NCBI GenBank assembly: GCA_945888325.1
Contig: CAMDAC010000002.1
Coordinates: forward strand, 124,001 to 188,000
Direction: 5' to 3'
Source of the DNA: Candidatus Sulfopaludibacter sp. SbA3
GTDB taxonomy: Bacteria > Pseudomonadota > Alphaproteobacteria > Caulobacterales > Hyphomonadaceae
Length of the DNA: 64,000 nt
Shown: piece by piece, positions 17,200 to 25,830 of the stretch
Position numbering within the stretch: position 1 is the first letter of the stretch
How the letters are laid out: each line of letters opens with the position of its first letter
Notes under the pieces: model-generated
Databases searched by the model: none
What the model was told of the DNA's origin: nothing
The model's input: the letters and a program-made list of their open reading frames with translations, nothing else
Translations under genes and position numbers: made by a program

Positions 17200-19235
17200 A
17201 CGAGGCCGTCCGCCTCAGTTTCGAGCCGTTCCTTGGCTGGCCGCTGTTCTGGGCCATCGCGGGGCTGACGGCACTCGCCTGGCTTGCCTATCTGACCCTG
17301 CGCGGGCGGGCCTGGCTGACGCGGGCGCTCGGCCTCGTGCTGCTGTCGGCGGCGCTGCTCAATCCGTCGCTGGTGCACGAGGAGCGCGAGCCGCTGCCCT
17401 CGGTCGCCGCCGTGATCCTTGACCGCTCCGAAAGCATGCAGTTCGGCGACCGCACGAAAGCCGCCGAAGCCGCCTATGCAGCGCTGACGGCCCGGCTCGC
17501 CGAGGACAAGACGCTGGAAGTGCGCACGCTGGAGACCAGCCCCGGCGATGACGGCACCTATCTGCACGGCGCGCTGGAAGGCCTGATGTCCGACGTGCCG
17601 CGCGACCGGATCGCGGGCGCGATCTTCATCACCGACGGCCAGATCCACGACCTTCCGGACCCGGAGTTTATCGAGAACCTGATCGGCCCGCTGCACGGCC
17701 TGATCGCGGGCGATGAGGACCGGGGCGACCGCAGCGTGCGGATCGTCAACGCGCCGAACTTCGGCATCGTCGGCGAGAGCGCCAACCTCATCGTGCGCGT
17801 CGAAGACCCGCGCGGCGGCGACGTGGAACTGCAGGTCTCGCTGAATGGCGGCGCGCCGGAGCGCATCCGCGTCAAGGCGGGCGAGGACACGCCCCTGCCC
17901 GTCGAGATCGAGCGGCGCGGCGAGAACATGGTGGTTGTCGAAGCCGCACCCGGGCCGGAAGAGTTGACCCTCGCCAACAACCGCACCGCAATGACCATCG
18001 CCGGCGTGCGCGACCGGCTGCGCGTGCTGCTGGTCACCGGCAAGCCGAACCAGGCCGGCCGCGTCTGGCGCGACCTTCTGAAATCCGATCCTTCGGTGGA
18101 CCTCGTCCATTTCACGATTCTGCGGCCGCCGTTCAAGACCGACTATGCGCGCCCCGAGGAACTCGCCCTCATCGCCTTCCCGACAGAGGAACTGTTCGAG
18201 GAAAAGCTGACCGAGTTCGATCTGATCATCTTCGACCAGTATGAGCGCCAGGGCGTCATCACGCAGGCTTACCTCGCCAATATGTCGCGCTATGTGGCCG
18301 ATGGCGGCGCGCTTCTGATCGTCGCGGGCGAGCAGTTTGCAGGCCCCGCGAGCCTCGCGCGCTCGCCGCTCGCCTCCGTGCTGCCCGCCACCCCGACCGG
18401 TGTGATCCGTACCGGGAGCTTCAAGCCGCAGCTGACCGGGCCCGGCAAGCGCCACTCGGTCACCGCGCCGCTGGACGATACGCAGTGGGGCGAGTGGATG
18501 CGCTATATCGAGGCGGACGCCGTGGCCGGAGATGTGCTGATCGCCGGGCCGGAAGGGCGCCCGCTGCTGATCGTGGACCGGGTCGACAAGGGCCGCGTCG
18601 GCATGCTGATGTCCGACCAGATCTGGCTCTGGGCGAGCGGGCACGATGGCGGCGGACCCTTTGCCGAACTGATCCGGCGCATGGTGCACTGGATGATGAA
18701 AGAGCCGGAACTGGAAGAGCGCCGCCTCTCCATCCAGGCCGAAGGCGGCAAGGCGACGGTGGAGCTGCGCACGCTGCTCGACTCCGCGCCGCCGCTGGAA
18801 ATCGAGACGCCGGAAGGCGGCACCCTGCGCCCCGACTGGGTGAACCGGGGCCCGGGCACCTTCGCGGCGGAAACACCGATCGACGAGCTGGGAATCTACC
18901 GCGCCCGCTCCGGCGGGCTCGAGGCGATTGCGCTGAACGGCCCGGCCAATCCCCGGGAATATGCGGACCTGACCTCCACGGCGGACATCCTGGAGCAAGT
19001 CTCGCGCGCCACCGGCGGCGGCGTGCTGCGCCTCAACGCCGCGGGCACCAACCTTCCGGAAATCCGCCGCATCGGCAACCAGCGCACCGCCGCCGGCAAT
19101 GACTGGATCGGCCTGCGCGAGCGCGATGCCTATGCCGTGCGCTCATCCACCAGCCAGCCGCTGCTGCCGGGTATTCTGGCCGCCGCCGCGCTCATCCTGA
19201 TGCTGCTGCTCGCCTGGCGCCGTGAAGGCCGCTAG
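17196..19235 (+). CDS. VWA / glutamine-amidotransferase-like membrane protein
   Basis: 679 residues. Two N-terminal helices (about 12-32 and 40-58). A VWA-type domain follows with an intact D-R-S-E-S (DxSxS) metal site in VAAVILDRSESMQFGD and the paired FITDGQIHD strand. A class I amidotransferase-like fold comes next (LRVLLVTGKPNQAGRVWRD, YVADGGALLIVAGEQFAG), but I see no catalytic Cys-His-Glu triad. A C-terminal helix (about 655-673) ends in WRREGR. ATG overlaps the previous stop by 4 bases; last gene of the MoxR operon. Its stop and the converging AmpG-like stop share CTAG. Confidence 0.88.
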   Translation: MNEAVRLSFEPFLGWPLFWAIAGLTALAWLAYLTLRGRAWLTRALGLVLLSAALLNPSLVHEEREPLPSVAAVILDRSESMQFGDRTKAAEAAYAALTARLAEDKTLEVRTLETSPGDDGTYLHGALEGLMSDVPRDRIAGAIFITDGQIHDLPDPEFIENLIGPLHGLIAGDEDRGDRSVRIVNAPNFGIVGESANLIVRVEDPRGGDVELQVSLNGGAPERIRVKAGEDTPLPVEIERRGENMVVVEAAPGPEELTLANNRTAMTIAGVRDRLRVLLVTGKPNQAGRVWRDLLKSDPSVDLVHFTILRPPFKTDYARPEELALIAFPTEELFEEKLTEFDLIIFDQYERQGVITQAYLANMSRYVADGGALLIVAGEQFAGPASLARSPLASVLPATPTGVIRTGSFKPQLTGPGKRHSVTAPLDDTQWGEWMRYIEADAVAGDVLIAGPEGRPLLIVDRVDKGRVGMLMSDQIWLWASGHDGGGPFAELIRRMVHWMMKEPELEERRLSIQAEGGKATVELRTLLDSAPPLEIETPEGGTLRPDWVNRGPGTFAAETPIDELGIYRARSGGLEAIALNGPANPREYADLTSTADILEQVSRATGGGVLRLNAAGTNLPEIRRIGNQRTAAGNDWIGLRERDAYAVRSSTSQPLLPGILAAAALILMLLLAWRREGR

Positions 19236-20569
19236 GCCGGAACCGGTTTCGTCCGCTGACTGACGAGCCAGATCAGGATCAGCGGTGGGATCGCGGCGAA
19301 CGGCGTGATCGAGAACCAGGTGGCGAAGCCGCCCATCGCCGAGCCGCTGCGGGCCTGCAAGGCCTCAACAGCGATTCCTGCAAAGCCGCCCAGGAAACCG
19401 GCCACCAGCGTCATCAGGGATGAAAGCAGCGCAAACTGCGCCGCTGTCGCGATGGGGTTCGTCAACCGGCTCGCCCAGGCGACCATCGCCGCCGTCGCCA
19501 TGCCACCGCTGAAGCCTTCGAACATCGAGGCCGCGATCCAGACCAGCTTGTTGCCGACCGACAGCGCGAGCGCCGCAAAGCCCGCATTCGAGACCGCTGC
19601 AAGGATGACGGCAATCGCCATGGCCGGAATCGTGCCGAAACGCAGTCCGATCAAGCCCGCAATGATCACACCCGCCAGCGTCGCCGGAAAACCAAACACG
19701 GTGCGCACGCCCGCGATCTGCGGCCCGGTGAACCCGAGGTCGATATAAAGCGGCCCGACCATCGAGGTGATCAGACCATCCGGCACGAAGAACAAGGCGA
19801 CCAGCGGCAGGAAGATGAAATTGTCCCGGCCATGATCCTGCCAGAAAACCTTCAGGGGGCGGAACAGTGCGGACAGCACGCTGCCGATCCCGGTGGCGGG
19901 CGCAAAATCCCGCGCCTTGTCCGGCTCTCGCGCCATCAGCAATCCGGCAAGGCCGGCAATGCCGCCGACGGATGCCGCGGCATAGGCGAGGCTCCAGCCG
20001 ATCACGGCGGACGCCGCAAGGATCGGCACGTTGCCGAGGAAGTATCCCGATCGCAGGCCGAAGATATAGGCCGAGGCCATCAGATCCTGCTCCGCGTCCT
20101 CCGCGCTCTCAATCCGCCAGGCATCGACGGCGATATCCTGCGTCGCGGCAGCAAAGGAGGTGAGCATGGCGAAGGCGATGAACACGCCCAATCCTCCGGA
20201 CGATCCCGTGAACGCCATACCGAGGATGCCAAGGGTGACGAAGATCTGCCCAAGCAGCATCCAGGAACGGCGATGCCCGAGGCGCTTGCCGATCCAGGGC
20301 GGCCGGATCCAGTCCACGAAAGGCGCCCAGAGAAACTTGGTGGAGATGAAGATGCCGACCCAGCTCACGAAGCCGATGGCGCTGAGCGCGACGCCTTCCG
20401 AGCGGAGCCAGAAACCCAGCGTCACCGTGACCAGAACCGGCGGCATGCCGGTCGCGATTCCAAAGATTACGGCCAGCGCGACCTTGGGCTGGTTCAGCGA
20501 GGCCAGAACCTGCCGCATGCTCGCGCGCGGGCGCTGCGGCTCGTCCTGGCCGGTGACGATGTCGGCCAT
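19232..20569 (-). CDS. AmpG-like MFS permease
   Basis: 445-residue, twelve-helix transporter of the peptide/acetyl-CoA/muropeptide branch of MFS. AmpG landmarks: PPVLVTVTLGFWLRSEGVAL, FVSWVGIFISTKFLWAPFVD, and the hallmark AATQDIAVDAWRIE followed by DLMASAYIFGLRSGY. AmpG imports GlcNAc-anhydroMurNAc peptides for wall recycling. GGAGG stands 4-5 bases before the ATG. A second family member lies at the right edge of the window; which of them is the true AmpG cannot be told from sequence alone. Confidence 0.88.
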   Translation of the reverse strand: MADIVTGQDEPQRPRASMRQVLASLNQPKVALAVIFGIATGMPPVLVTVTLGFWLRSEGVALSAIGFVSWVGIFISTKFLWAPFVDWIRPPWIGKRLGHRRSWMLLGQIFVTLGILGMAFTGSSGGLGVFIAFAMLTSFAAATQDIAVDAWRIESAEDAEQDLMASAYIFGLRSGYFLGNVPILAASAVIGWSLAYAAASVGGIAGLAGLLMAREPDKARDFAPATGIGSVLSALFRPLKVFWQDHGRDNFIFLPLVALFFVPDGLITSMVGPLYIDLGFTGPQIAGVRTVFGFPATLAGVIIAGLIGLRFGTIPAMAIAVILAAVSNAGFAALALSVGNKLVWIAASMFEGFSGGMATAAMVAWASRLTNPIATAAQFALLSSLMTLVAGFLGGFAGIAVEALQARSGSAMGGFATWFSITPFAAIPPLILIWLVSQRTKPVPA

Positions 20570-20592
20570 TCTTCCTCCGGTGCCGCAAGAGA

Positions 20593-20615
20593 CCCCGCCT
20601 CCCCTCTTGGCGGGG
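20593..20615 (-). terminator. GC-rich hairpin upstream of the AmpG-like gene
   Basis: CCCCGCC ... GGCGGGG, 7-base stem with a 9-base loop, in the 121-base gap between the GNAT gene and the AmpG-like gene. Could end GNAT transcripts or sit in the permease leader. No T-run. Confidence 0.3.
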
Positions 20616-20690
20616 GAGCTGCAACCGGGAGGACTGCGAACCAGAGAATGGTGCCAGCCGATTTCCGCATGGGCAAGCGAAAGCGGCGCG

Positions 20691-21182
20691 TCAGGGCGCA
20701 GTCACGAGGCCTTCGAGCTGCGAGGCATCGCCGGCCAGGTCACGCACCATCACGCGGCCCTGGTCCTGCGGGCCGGGAAAGGTCAGCCGGTGTTTCGGCG
20801 CGACCACGAAGCCCGCCTTGCCGAACAGGCTGTGCGCGCCGATCAGGATGGCGGCGGGCCAGCCGGCCGCCTTGCCGGCGTCGAGCGCGGCTTCAGTGAT
20901 GCGCAGGCTGAGGAACTGGCCGCGATAGGCGGGGTCCACCGCAACCGGTCCGTAGAACAGCGCCGGCGCGCGCGCCTCGCCCACCACCAGCGGCCAGACG
21001 CGGCAGACGCCGATCACCTTTCCGCCGTCCAACGCCACGCGGTTGATCGCCGGTAGCGAGGCCGAATACTCGCGCAGCCGCTCTGCCGTCTTGGCAAAGT
21101 GGCCGGGGCCGAAGGTGCGGTCGAACAGGTCTTCGATCGCATCGGCATGCAGCGCAGGGGTTTCGGGGACGATCTCGATCAT
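20691..21182 (-). CDS. GNAT-family N-acetyltransferase (YhbS-like)
   Basis: 163 residues. N-terminal EDLFDRTFGPGHFAKTAERLRE, a central beta sheet with VIGVCRVWPLVVG and ALFYGPVAVDPAYRGQFLSLRI, and a C-terminal GKAGFVVAPKHRLTFPGP resemble the YhbS branch. The acetyl-CoA loop is atypical: R-G-Q-F-L-S replaces the common Q/R-x-x-G-x-G/A, so catalytic competence is open. Substrate unknown. Lies between an acyltransferase and the AmpG-like permease on the same strand. Confidence 0.78.
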   Translation of the reverse strand: MIEIVPETPALHADAIEDLFDRTFGPGHFAKTAERLREYSASLPAINRVALDGGKVIGVCRVWPLVVGEARAPALFYGPVAVDPAYRGQFLSLRITEAALDAGKAAGWPAAILIGAHSLFGKAGFVVAPKHRLTFPGPQDQGRVMVRDLAGDASQLEGLVTAP

Positions 21183-21233
21183 GGCGCGCGCGTCTAGGGC
21201 GCATTCGCCTGCCCCGCAAGCATCCCTCGCCTG

Positions 21234-22136
21234 TCAGGGGCGGAAGGGGGCGTCGGGGTCCGTCAGAAGCGCGTAGGAGACGTGCTGCTTCAGCTTCTCG
21301 GTGACAGCGGCCGGCTCGCCGTGCAGCAGGTCCGGATGGATCATCTCGCCGAAAGTCATGCGGATCTTCGAGCCGCGCTTGTTCAGCAGCTCATGGAACA
21401 GCGTGATGTCGCGCAGCTCGTTCGAGAGATCGCAGAAGAGATAGTAGAGCGCCGAATTGCGGGCATCGAGATTGAGCGGCACGACCGGCGCGCCCTGCTT
21501 GCGGGCGAGGCCGACGACCGTCGGGAACCAGTCCTTCTCCTCCATCCGCCCCTCGACCTTCCGCGCGAGGCGCCCTGACGGGAAGATCACGACGCATTTC
21601 TCCTGCGCGAAGGCATCTGCCGCCCGCTTCAGCGTCTCGCGCGCCTTGGCCGGGGAGCGCTTGGCGACGACCCATTCGACCGGGATGATCACATCCTCGA
21701 AGCGCGGATTGACGCGCACCGCATCGGCATTGGCAAAAAAGATGATGTCGTCGCGTTTTTTTTTCAGAAGGTCCCAGACGGCGACCCCGTCGGCGAGGCC
21801 GGTCGGGTGATTCGCGGCGACGATGCAGCGCCCGGTGGCCGGCAAGCGGTCGATTCCCGACACCGTCATGTCGAAGGCCAGCTGCTGGGACAGCCGGTCG
21901 AAAGATTGCCGCCCGGTCAGCTGGACCAGCTCGTCCGCCATCGCCCGCGCCTTGCCATAGCCGAGCAGGGAATACAGCAACGGCCGGGCAACCGGCCAGG
22001 CCGGGCTGGCGCGCAGCTTGGGGCAGCGCTCCTCGATCAGCACGTCCACGATATGCGCGTCGGTGCGCTCCCCGGCCGGCAGGAAGGCGTCCAGCGACCG
22101 GGCTTTGGCGGCGGGGGCGGCGATATCGTCGGTCAT
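21234..22136 (-). CDS. PlsC-like lysophospholipid/ornithine-lipid acyltransferase
   Basis: 300 residues from ATG 22136 (GAGAGG 4 bases upstream). The acyltransferase block I is NHPTGLADG (a variant of NHX4D), block III is VIFPSGRLARK (FPEG-like), and block IV is GAPVVPLNLDARNS, placing it in the PlsC superfamily, close to the OlsA/ornithine-lipid and hemolysin-like branch. Transfers an acyl chain to a lyso-lipid at the inner membrane. A run of nine A on the coding strand (Lys codons at about 21756-21764) is unusual in this GC-rich gene. Confidence 0.82.
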   Translation of the reverse strand: MTDDIAAPAAKARSLDAFLPAGERTDAHIVDVLIEERCPKLRASPAWPVARPLLYSLLGYGKARAMADELVQLTGRQSFDRLSQQLAFDMTVSGIDRLPATGRCIVAANHPTGLADGVAVWDLLKKKRDDIIFFANADAVRVNPRFEDVIIPVEWVVAKRSPAKARETLKRAADAFAQEKCVVIFPSGRLARKVEGRMEEKDWFPTVVGLARKQGAPVVPLNLDARNSALYYLFCDLSNELRDITLFHELLNKRGSKIRMTFGEMIHPDLLHGEPAAVTEKLKQHVSYALLTDPDAPFRP

Positions 22137-22363
22137 GGGCCTCTCATGTGACACCCCGCCAGCATAGGGCCGGGGAGCTGGCCTGCAAAGAGAGGGGATA
22201 AATCCAGGAAGGCGGCAAAAAAGATGCGATTGGAGCGATTTTAAAGACTTCAGAAAGCTTCGATTTACCAAGGTGCAAGACGGGCGTGGCAAGGTGAACT
22301 CATCACGGGGCACCGCTTAACGCTTCAGCCCCCCAGCCAGTGTCCTGATCGAGGTAGTTGTAG
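22137..22363. other. Divergent intergenic region, acyltransferase / receiver
   Basis: 227 bases, AT-richer than the genes around it, with TTTTAAAG and an AAGCTTCG stretch near 22240-22265. It must hold two promoters. I see isolated TTAA half-sites (22241, 22318) but no full TTAA-N7-TTAA CtrA box and no conserved RNA fold. Confidence 0.4.
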
Positions 22364-22810
22364 ATGAAAGTTCTGTGGGTTGAGGATCATGAGCCGGTGC
22401 GCGACATGCTGGCGATTGCGGCTGACAAGGCTGCGCGCGCACGCGTTCAGGTTGACCTCGTGATGGCACCAACGCTGATGGCGGCAGAGATGCGCCTGCG
22501 TCTGGAGCGCTTCGATCTCGTTGTGCTCGACCTTGGCCTGCCCGACAGCATAGACGCCGACATGACGATCGCCCGCGTCGCCAACATGGGCAAGTACCGG
22601 ATCGCCGTCGTCTCCTCGATGGAAAACCGTGACCAGGCCGTCGCGTCCGCCGTCCGCTGCGGCGCCAACATCCACCCGCACGCGGTGTTTAAGGCGAACC
22701 TGCCCTTCAACCGCTTCATCCAGAGGCCGGAGTCCTTCGAGGACTTCTTCATGGAACTGATGCCCGCCGCCGGCGCGGCCGTTCCGGCCCGCCCTGCCCG
22801 CGCCGCCTGA
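22364..22810 (+). CDS. Single-domain response-regulator receiver protein
   Basis: 148 residues. Receiver fold with acidic pair E7-D8 in VLWVEDHEPVRD, phospho-acceptor D56 in VVLDLGLPDS, S84/S85 in AVVSSMEN at the Thr/Ser switch, and a likely conserved lysine K110. No output domain; the last 30 residues are an Ala/Pro-rich tail. Probably a phosphorelay shuttle or a direct protein-binding switch. Kinase partner unknown; no kinase gene in the window. Confidence 0.85.
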   Translation: MKVLWVEDHEPVRDMLAIAADKAARARVQVDLVMAPTLMAAEMRLRLERFDLVVLDLGLPDSIDADMTIARVANMGKYRIAVVSSMENRDQAVASAVRCGANIHPHAVFKANLPFNRFIQRPESFEDFFMELMPAAGAAVPARPARAA

Positions 22811-22845
22811 CCGCTGCGGCTTGCAGGCCACTGCCTCTGATTGCT

Positions 22846-22877
22846 AAGCCGCCCGGGAGACTGCTTCCGGGCGGCTT
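22846..22877 (+). terminator. Terminator after the receiver gene
   Basis: AAGCCGCCCGG ... CCGGGCGGCTT, a perfect 11-base stem with a 10-base loop, 35 bases past the receiver stop, followed by GTCGTTT. This is the strongest intrinsic-terminator structure in the window. Confidence 0.7.
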
Positions 22878-22910
22878 GTCGTTTCGGCCCACGCGCAGCA
22901 AGGTAACCCC

Positions 22911-23525
22911 ATGGACAGCCTCCTCGCCTCGCCCGTGACGCTGGGCCTTCTCATTCTCAACGTGATCGCCAGCCTGATCGCGTTTCGCAGCGAAGCGTTC
23001 ATGCAGCAGAACATCCTCTGGGTCGGCCCGATGCGCGAGCGGGGCGAATGGTACCGGGGGATCAGCTCCGGCTTCCTTCACGTCAACGGGCCGCACCTTC
23101 TGCTCAACATGTACGGCCTCTGGCTGTTCGGGCCGATCTGCGAATATGTGCTCGGCGGTGTGGGCTTCGCCATCGTCTACTTTGCCTCGCTCGTGGGCGG
23201 CAGCGTGTGGGCCTATATCCACAACCGGAACTCGCCGGACTACCGAGCAGCGGGCGCCTCGGGCGCCCTGTCCGGCATCGTGCTCGCCTTCTGCCTGTTC
23301 GAGCCGTTCGCCATTCTGCTCGCCTTTTTCGTGATCCCGATGTGGGGCATCGTCTTCGGCGTCCTCTATGTCGCGGTCAGCTACGCCTTCTCGATGCGCG
23401 AGAACCGCATCATCGGCCACGAGGCGCACCTCGGCGGCGCGGTGGCGGGCGTAATCGCCACGCTGCTCGTGCGCCCGGAAACCTTCAGCGAATTCGTGGC
23501 GCAGGCCGCGGCCCGTTTTGGCTGA
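22911..23525 (+). CDS. Rhomboid-family intramembrane serine protease
   Basis: 204 residues, about six helices. Catalytic serine S117 in GASGALSG, catalytic histidine H173 in HEAHLGGAVAG, and HVNGPHLLLNMYG (H62, N66) for the oxyanion hole. Such proteases cut transmembrane substrates inside the lipid bilayer. Short form with no extra cytosolic domain. The gene ends 7 bases before the zapE start, so the two form an operon. Substrate unknown. Confidence 0.9.
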   Translation: MDSLLASPVTLGLLILNVIASLIAFRSEAFMQQNILWVGPMRERGEWYRGISSGFLHVNGPHLLLNMYGLWLFGPICEYVLGGVGFAIVYFASLVGGSVWAYIHNRNSPDYRAAGASGALSGIVLAFCLFEPFAILLAFFVIPMWGIVFGVLYVAVSYAFSMRENRIIGHEAHLGGAVAGVIATLLVRPETFSEFVAQAAARFG

Positions 23526-23532
23526 GGCGCGG

Positions 23533-24663
23533 ATGGGAGCTGTCCGGGCACGCTATGACGAGCGGGTGGCCTCCGGCGCGCTGACCGGCGACGCCGCACA
23601 GGCGGAAGCCGCGAGCCGCCTCGACGAACTCGCCCAGGCCCTGTCGGCGCCGCAGAAGCGCGGCCTGTTCAGCAAGCCGCCGGAACCGGTGCGCGGCGTC
23701 TACCTCTGGGGCGGCGTCGGGCGCGGCAAGTCGATGCTGATGGACATGTTCTTCGCCGAGGCGAAAATCTCGCCCAAGCGGCGTGTCCACTTTCACGAGT
23801 TCATGGCCGAGGTGCACGAGCGTCTCGATGTCTGGCGCAAGATGGGCGAGGCCGACCGCAAGCGCTCGCCCTGGCGCGTCAAGGACGCCGGCGACGATCC
23901 GATCGCGCCGGTAGCGAAGCAGATTGCGACCGAGGCACGCCTCCTCTGCTTCGACGAGTTCCAAGTGACCCAGATCGCCGACGCGATGATCCTGGCGCGC
24001 CTGTTCGACGCCGTCTTCGCCCACGGCGTGACGGTGGTTGCGACCTCCAACCGCCAGCCGGATGATCTGTACAAGGACGGCATCAACCGTGCGCTGTTCC
24101 TGCCCTTCATCCAGCACCTGAAGGAGCGCTGCGACGTGGTCGAGCTCGCCTCGGCGCGCGACTACCGGCTGGACCGGCTGGTCGAGGCGCCGGTCTGGTA
24201 CGCGCCGCTCGGCGCCGGCAGCGCGGCTGCGCTCGACATGGCCTGGACCCGCCTGACCCTCGGCGCCGAGCCGCAGCACTGCGTGCTGACCGTCAAGGGC
24301 CGCAAGCTCGAGGTCACCCGCGAAGCGGCCGGCGTGGCGCGCTTCACCTTCGAGGAACTGTGCGCCCGCCCGCTCGGCTCCATCGACTATCTGGCAATTG
24401 CCGCCACCTTCCACACCCTCATCCTGGAAGGCATCCCCCTGCTCACGCCGGACCGGCGCAACGAGGCCGCCCGCTTCGTCAGCCTGATCGACGCGCTCTA
24501 CGAAGCCCGCGTCAAACTCATCGCCAGCGCCGCCGCCCAGCCCGACCGCCTTTATACCGACGGCGACGGCGCTTTCGAATTCCAACGCACCGCCAGCCGC
24601 CTGTTCGAGATGCGCTCGGCTTCCTATATGGCAGAGGAGAGGCGCAGCCTCCCCGAAAGCTGA
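23533..24663 (+). CDS. zapE: Cell division AFG1-family ATPase ZapE
   Basis: 376 residues. Walker A GGVGRGKSMLMDMF, Walker B LLCFDEFQVTQIADAMIL, sensor ATSNRQPDDLYKDGINRALFLPFI and the C-terminal FEELCARPLGSIDYLAIA with RRNEAARFVSLIDALYE are the AFG1/ZapE pattern. In E. coli ZapE binds FtsZ and acts late in division; the mitochondrial relative Afg1 handles misassembled respiratory subunits. ATG 23533 (GAGG 6 bases upstream) is preferred over an in-frame TTG at 23518 that would overlap the rhomboid gene. Confidence 0.92.
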   Translation: MGAVRARYDERVASGALTGDAAQAEAASRLDELAQALSAPQKRGLFSKPPEPVRGVYLWGGVGRGKSMLMDMFFAEAKISPKRRVHFHEFMAEVHERLDVWRKMGEADRKRSPWRVKDAGDDPIAPVAKQIATEARLLCFDEFQVTQIADAMILARLFDAVFAHGVTVVATSNRQPDDLYKDGINRALFLPFIQHLKERCDVVELASARDYRLDRLVEAPVWYAPLGAGSAAALDMAWTRLTLGAEPQHCVLTVKGRKLEVTREAAGVARFTFEELCARPLGSIDYLAIAATFHTLILEGIPLLTPDRRNEAARFVSLIDALYEARVKLIASAAAQPDRLYTDGDGAFEFQRTASRLFEMRSASYMAEERRSLPES

Positions 24664-24706
24664 CCTGAAAGGTGACCGGCCGCATAAAATTGCGTTGCCC
24701 GGGCCT

Positions 24707-24738
24707 CTTCCACACCCTCGCCCCATTTCCTATTTATG
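24707..24738 (+). promoter_or_regulatory. Possible rpoH promoter
   Basis: CTTCC (24707-24711), a 17-base spacer, then CCTATTTATG (24729-24738). The downstream element resembles the CYTATnT -10 of alphaproteobacterial heat-shock promoters, and the upstream element is a partial match to CTTG. This would place rpoH under its own control. Weak, pattern-only evidence. Confidence 0.3.
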
Positions 24739-24872
24739 CAGAAGCGCGATGAATGAATTGCGCCTCTCCGGCGGCGACGTTGCTGCCAGGCAGGACTAAG
24801 GTGCCGGGGAAGATCCAGGATCAAGAGGTGGGCCGCCGCAAACGGGACCCGCCCAGTACAGGAGGACGAACC

Positions 24873-25772
24873 ATGGCGAATACGCCAATCAAAGCGGGCT
24901 CGGGCGCCCTTAGTCCAGAACAGGGACTGAGCCGGTATCTGAGCGAGATCCGCAAGTTCCCGATGCTCGAGAAGAACGAGGAATTCATGCTGGCGCGCCA
25001 ATGGCGCGACCAGGAAGACACCGAGGCCGCCGAAAGGATGGTCACTTCGCACCTTCGTCTCGTGGCGAAGATCGCCATGGGCTATCGCGGCTACGGCCTG
25101 CCGATGGCCGAAGTGATCTCCGAGGGCAACGTGGGCCTGATGCAGGCCGTCAAGAAATTCGACCCCGAGAAGGGCTTCCGCCTCGCCACCTACGCGATGT
25201 GGTGGATCCGTGCCGCGATCCAGGAATACATCCTACGCAGCTGGAGCCTCGTGAAGCTCGGCACCACCGCCGCGCAGAAAAAGCTGTTCTTCAACCTGCG
25301 CCGCCTGAAGGGCGAGATGCAGGCGCTCGACGAGGGCGACCTGAAGCCGGAACAGGCCCGCCTGATCGCCGAGAAGCTGAATGTCACCGACGCCGAAGTC
25401 TATTCCATGAACGGGCGCATGTCCGGCTCCGACGCCTCGCTCAACGTGCCGATGGGCGCGGACGGCGACATGGAATGGCAGGACTGGCTGGCCGATGACG
25501 AACCCGGCACGGCCGAGACCTTCGCCAACCGCCAGGAACTCGACAGCCGGATGGAGCTGCTGACCCGCTCGATGGAAGACCTGTCCGAGCGCGAACGCCA
25601 CATCCTGACCGAGCGCCGCCTGATCGACGAGCCGAAGACGCTGGAAGAACTCTCCGACCAGTACGGCGTCAGCCGCGAGCGCATCCGCCAGATCGAGGTC
25701 CGCGCCTTCGAAAAGCTTCAGAAGACGATGACGCGGCTGGCGAAAGAGCAGGGCCTGCCGGTCGGGGACTGA
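24873..25772 (+). CDS. rpoH: RNA polymerase heat-shock sigma factor RpoH (sigma-32)
   Basis: 299 residues. Region 1.2 SRYLSEIRKFPMLEKNEEF, region 2 with SHLRLVAKIAMGYRGYGLPMAEVISEG and FDPEKGFRLATYAMWWIRAAIQEYILR, the RpoH box QKKLFFNLRR, and region 4 TLEELSDQYGVSRERIRQIE with AFEKL. AGGAGG stands 7 bases before the ATG, one of the best ribosome sites here. Directs chaperone and protease transcription on heat stress. The 209 bases upstream could hold a regulatory leader, but I see no clear RNA thermometer. Confidence 0.97.
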   Translation: MANTPIKAGSGALSPEQGLSRYLSEIRKFPMLEKNEEFMLARQWRDQEDTEAAERMVTSHLRLVAKIAMGYRGYGLPMAEVISEGNVGLMQAVKKFDPEKGFRLATYAMWWIRAAIQEYILRSWSLVKLGTTAAQKKLFFNLRRLKGEMQALDEGDLKPEQARLIAEKLNVTDAEVYSMNGRMSGSDASLNVPMGADGDMEWQDWLADDEPGTAETFANRQELDSRMELLTRSMEDLSERERHILTERRLIDEPKTLEELSDQYGVSRERIRQIEVRAFEKLQKTMTRLAKEQGLPVGD

Positions 25773-25830
25773 ACGGGAACCAGGTTGCCGCCGCTGCGTT
25801 GAATCACGCAGGAACGGAAGGCACCTGGCC

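Noticed and set aside
17085-18998. 637-codon minus-strand frame opposite the VWA gene
   Set aside because: No motif, and it would overlap the complete VWA-type gene.
17196-19235. Active glutamine amidotransferase in the VWA gene
   Set aside because: The fold resembles class I GATase but the catalytic Cys nucleophile elbow is not visible.
22137-22363. CtrA full site upstream of the receiver gene
   Set aside because: Only isolated TTAA half-sites, with no N7-spaced partner.
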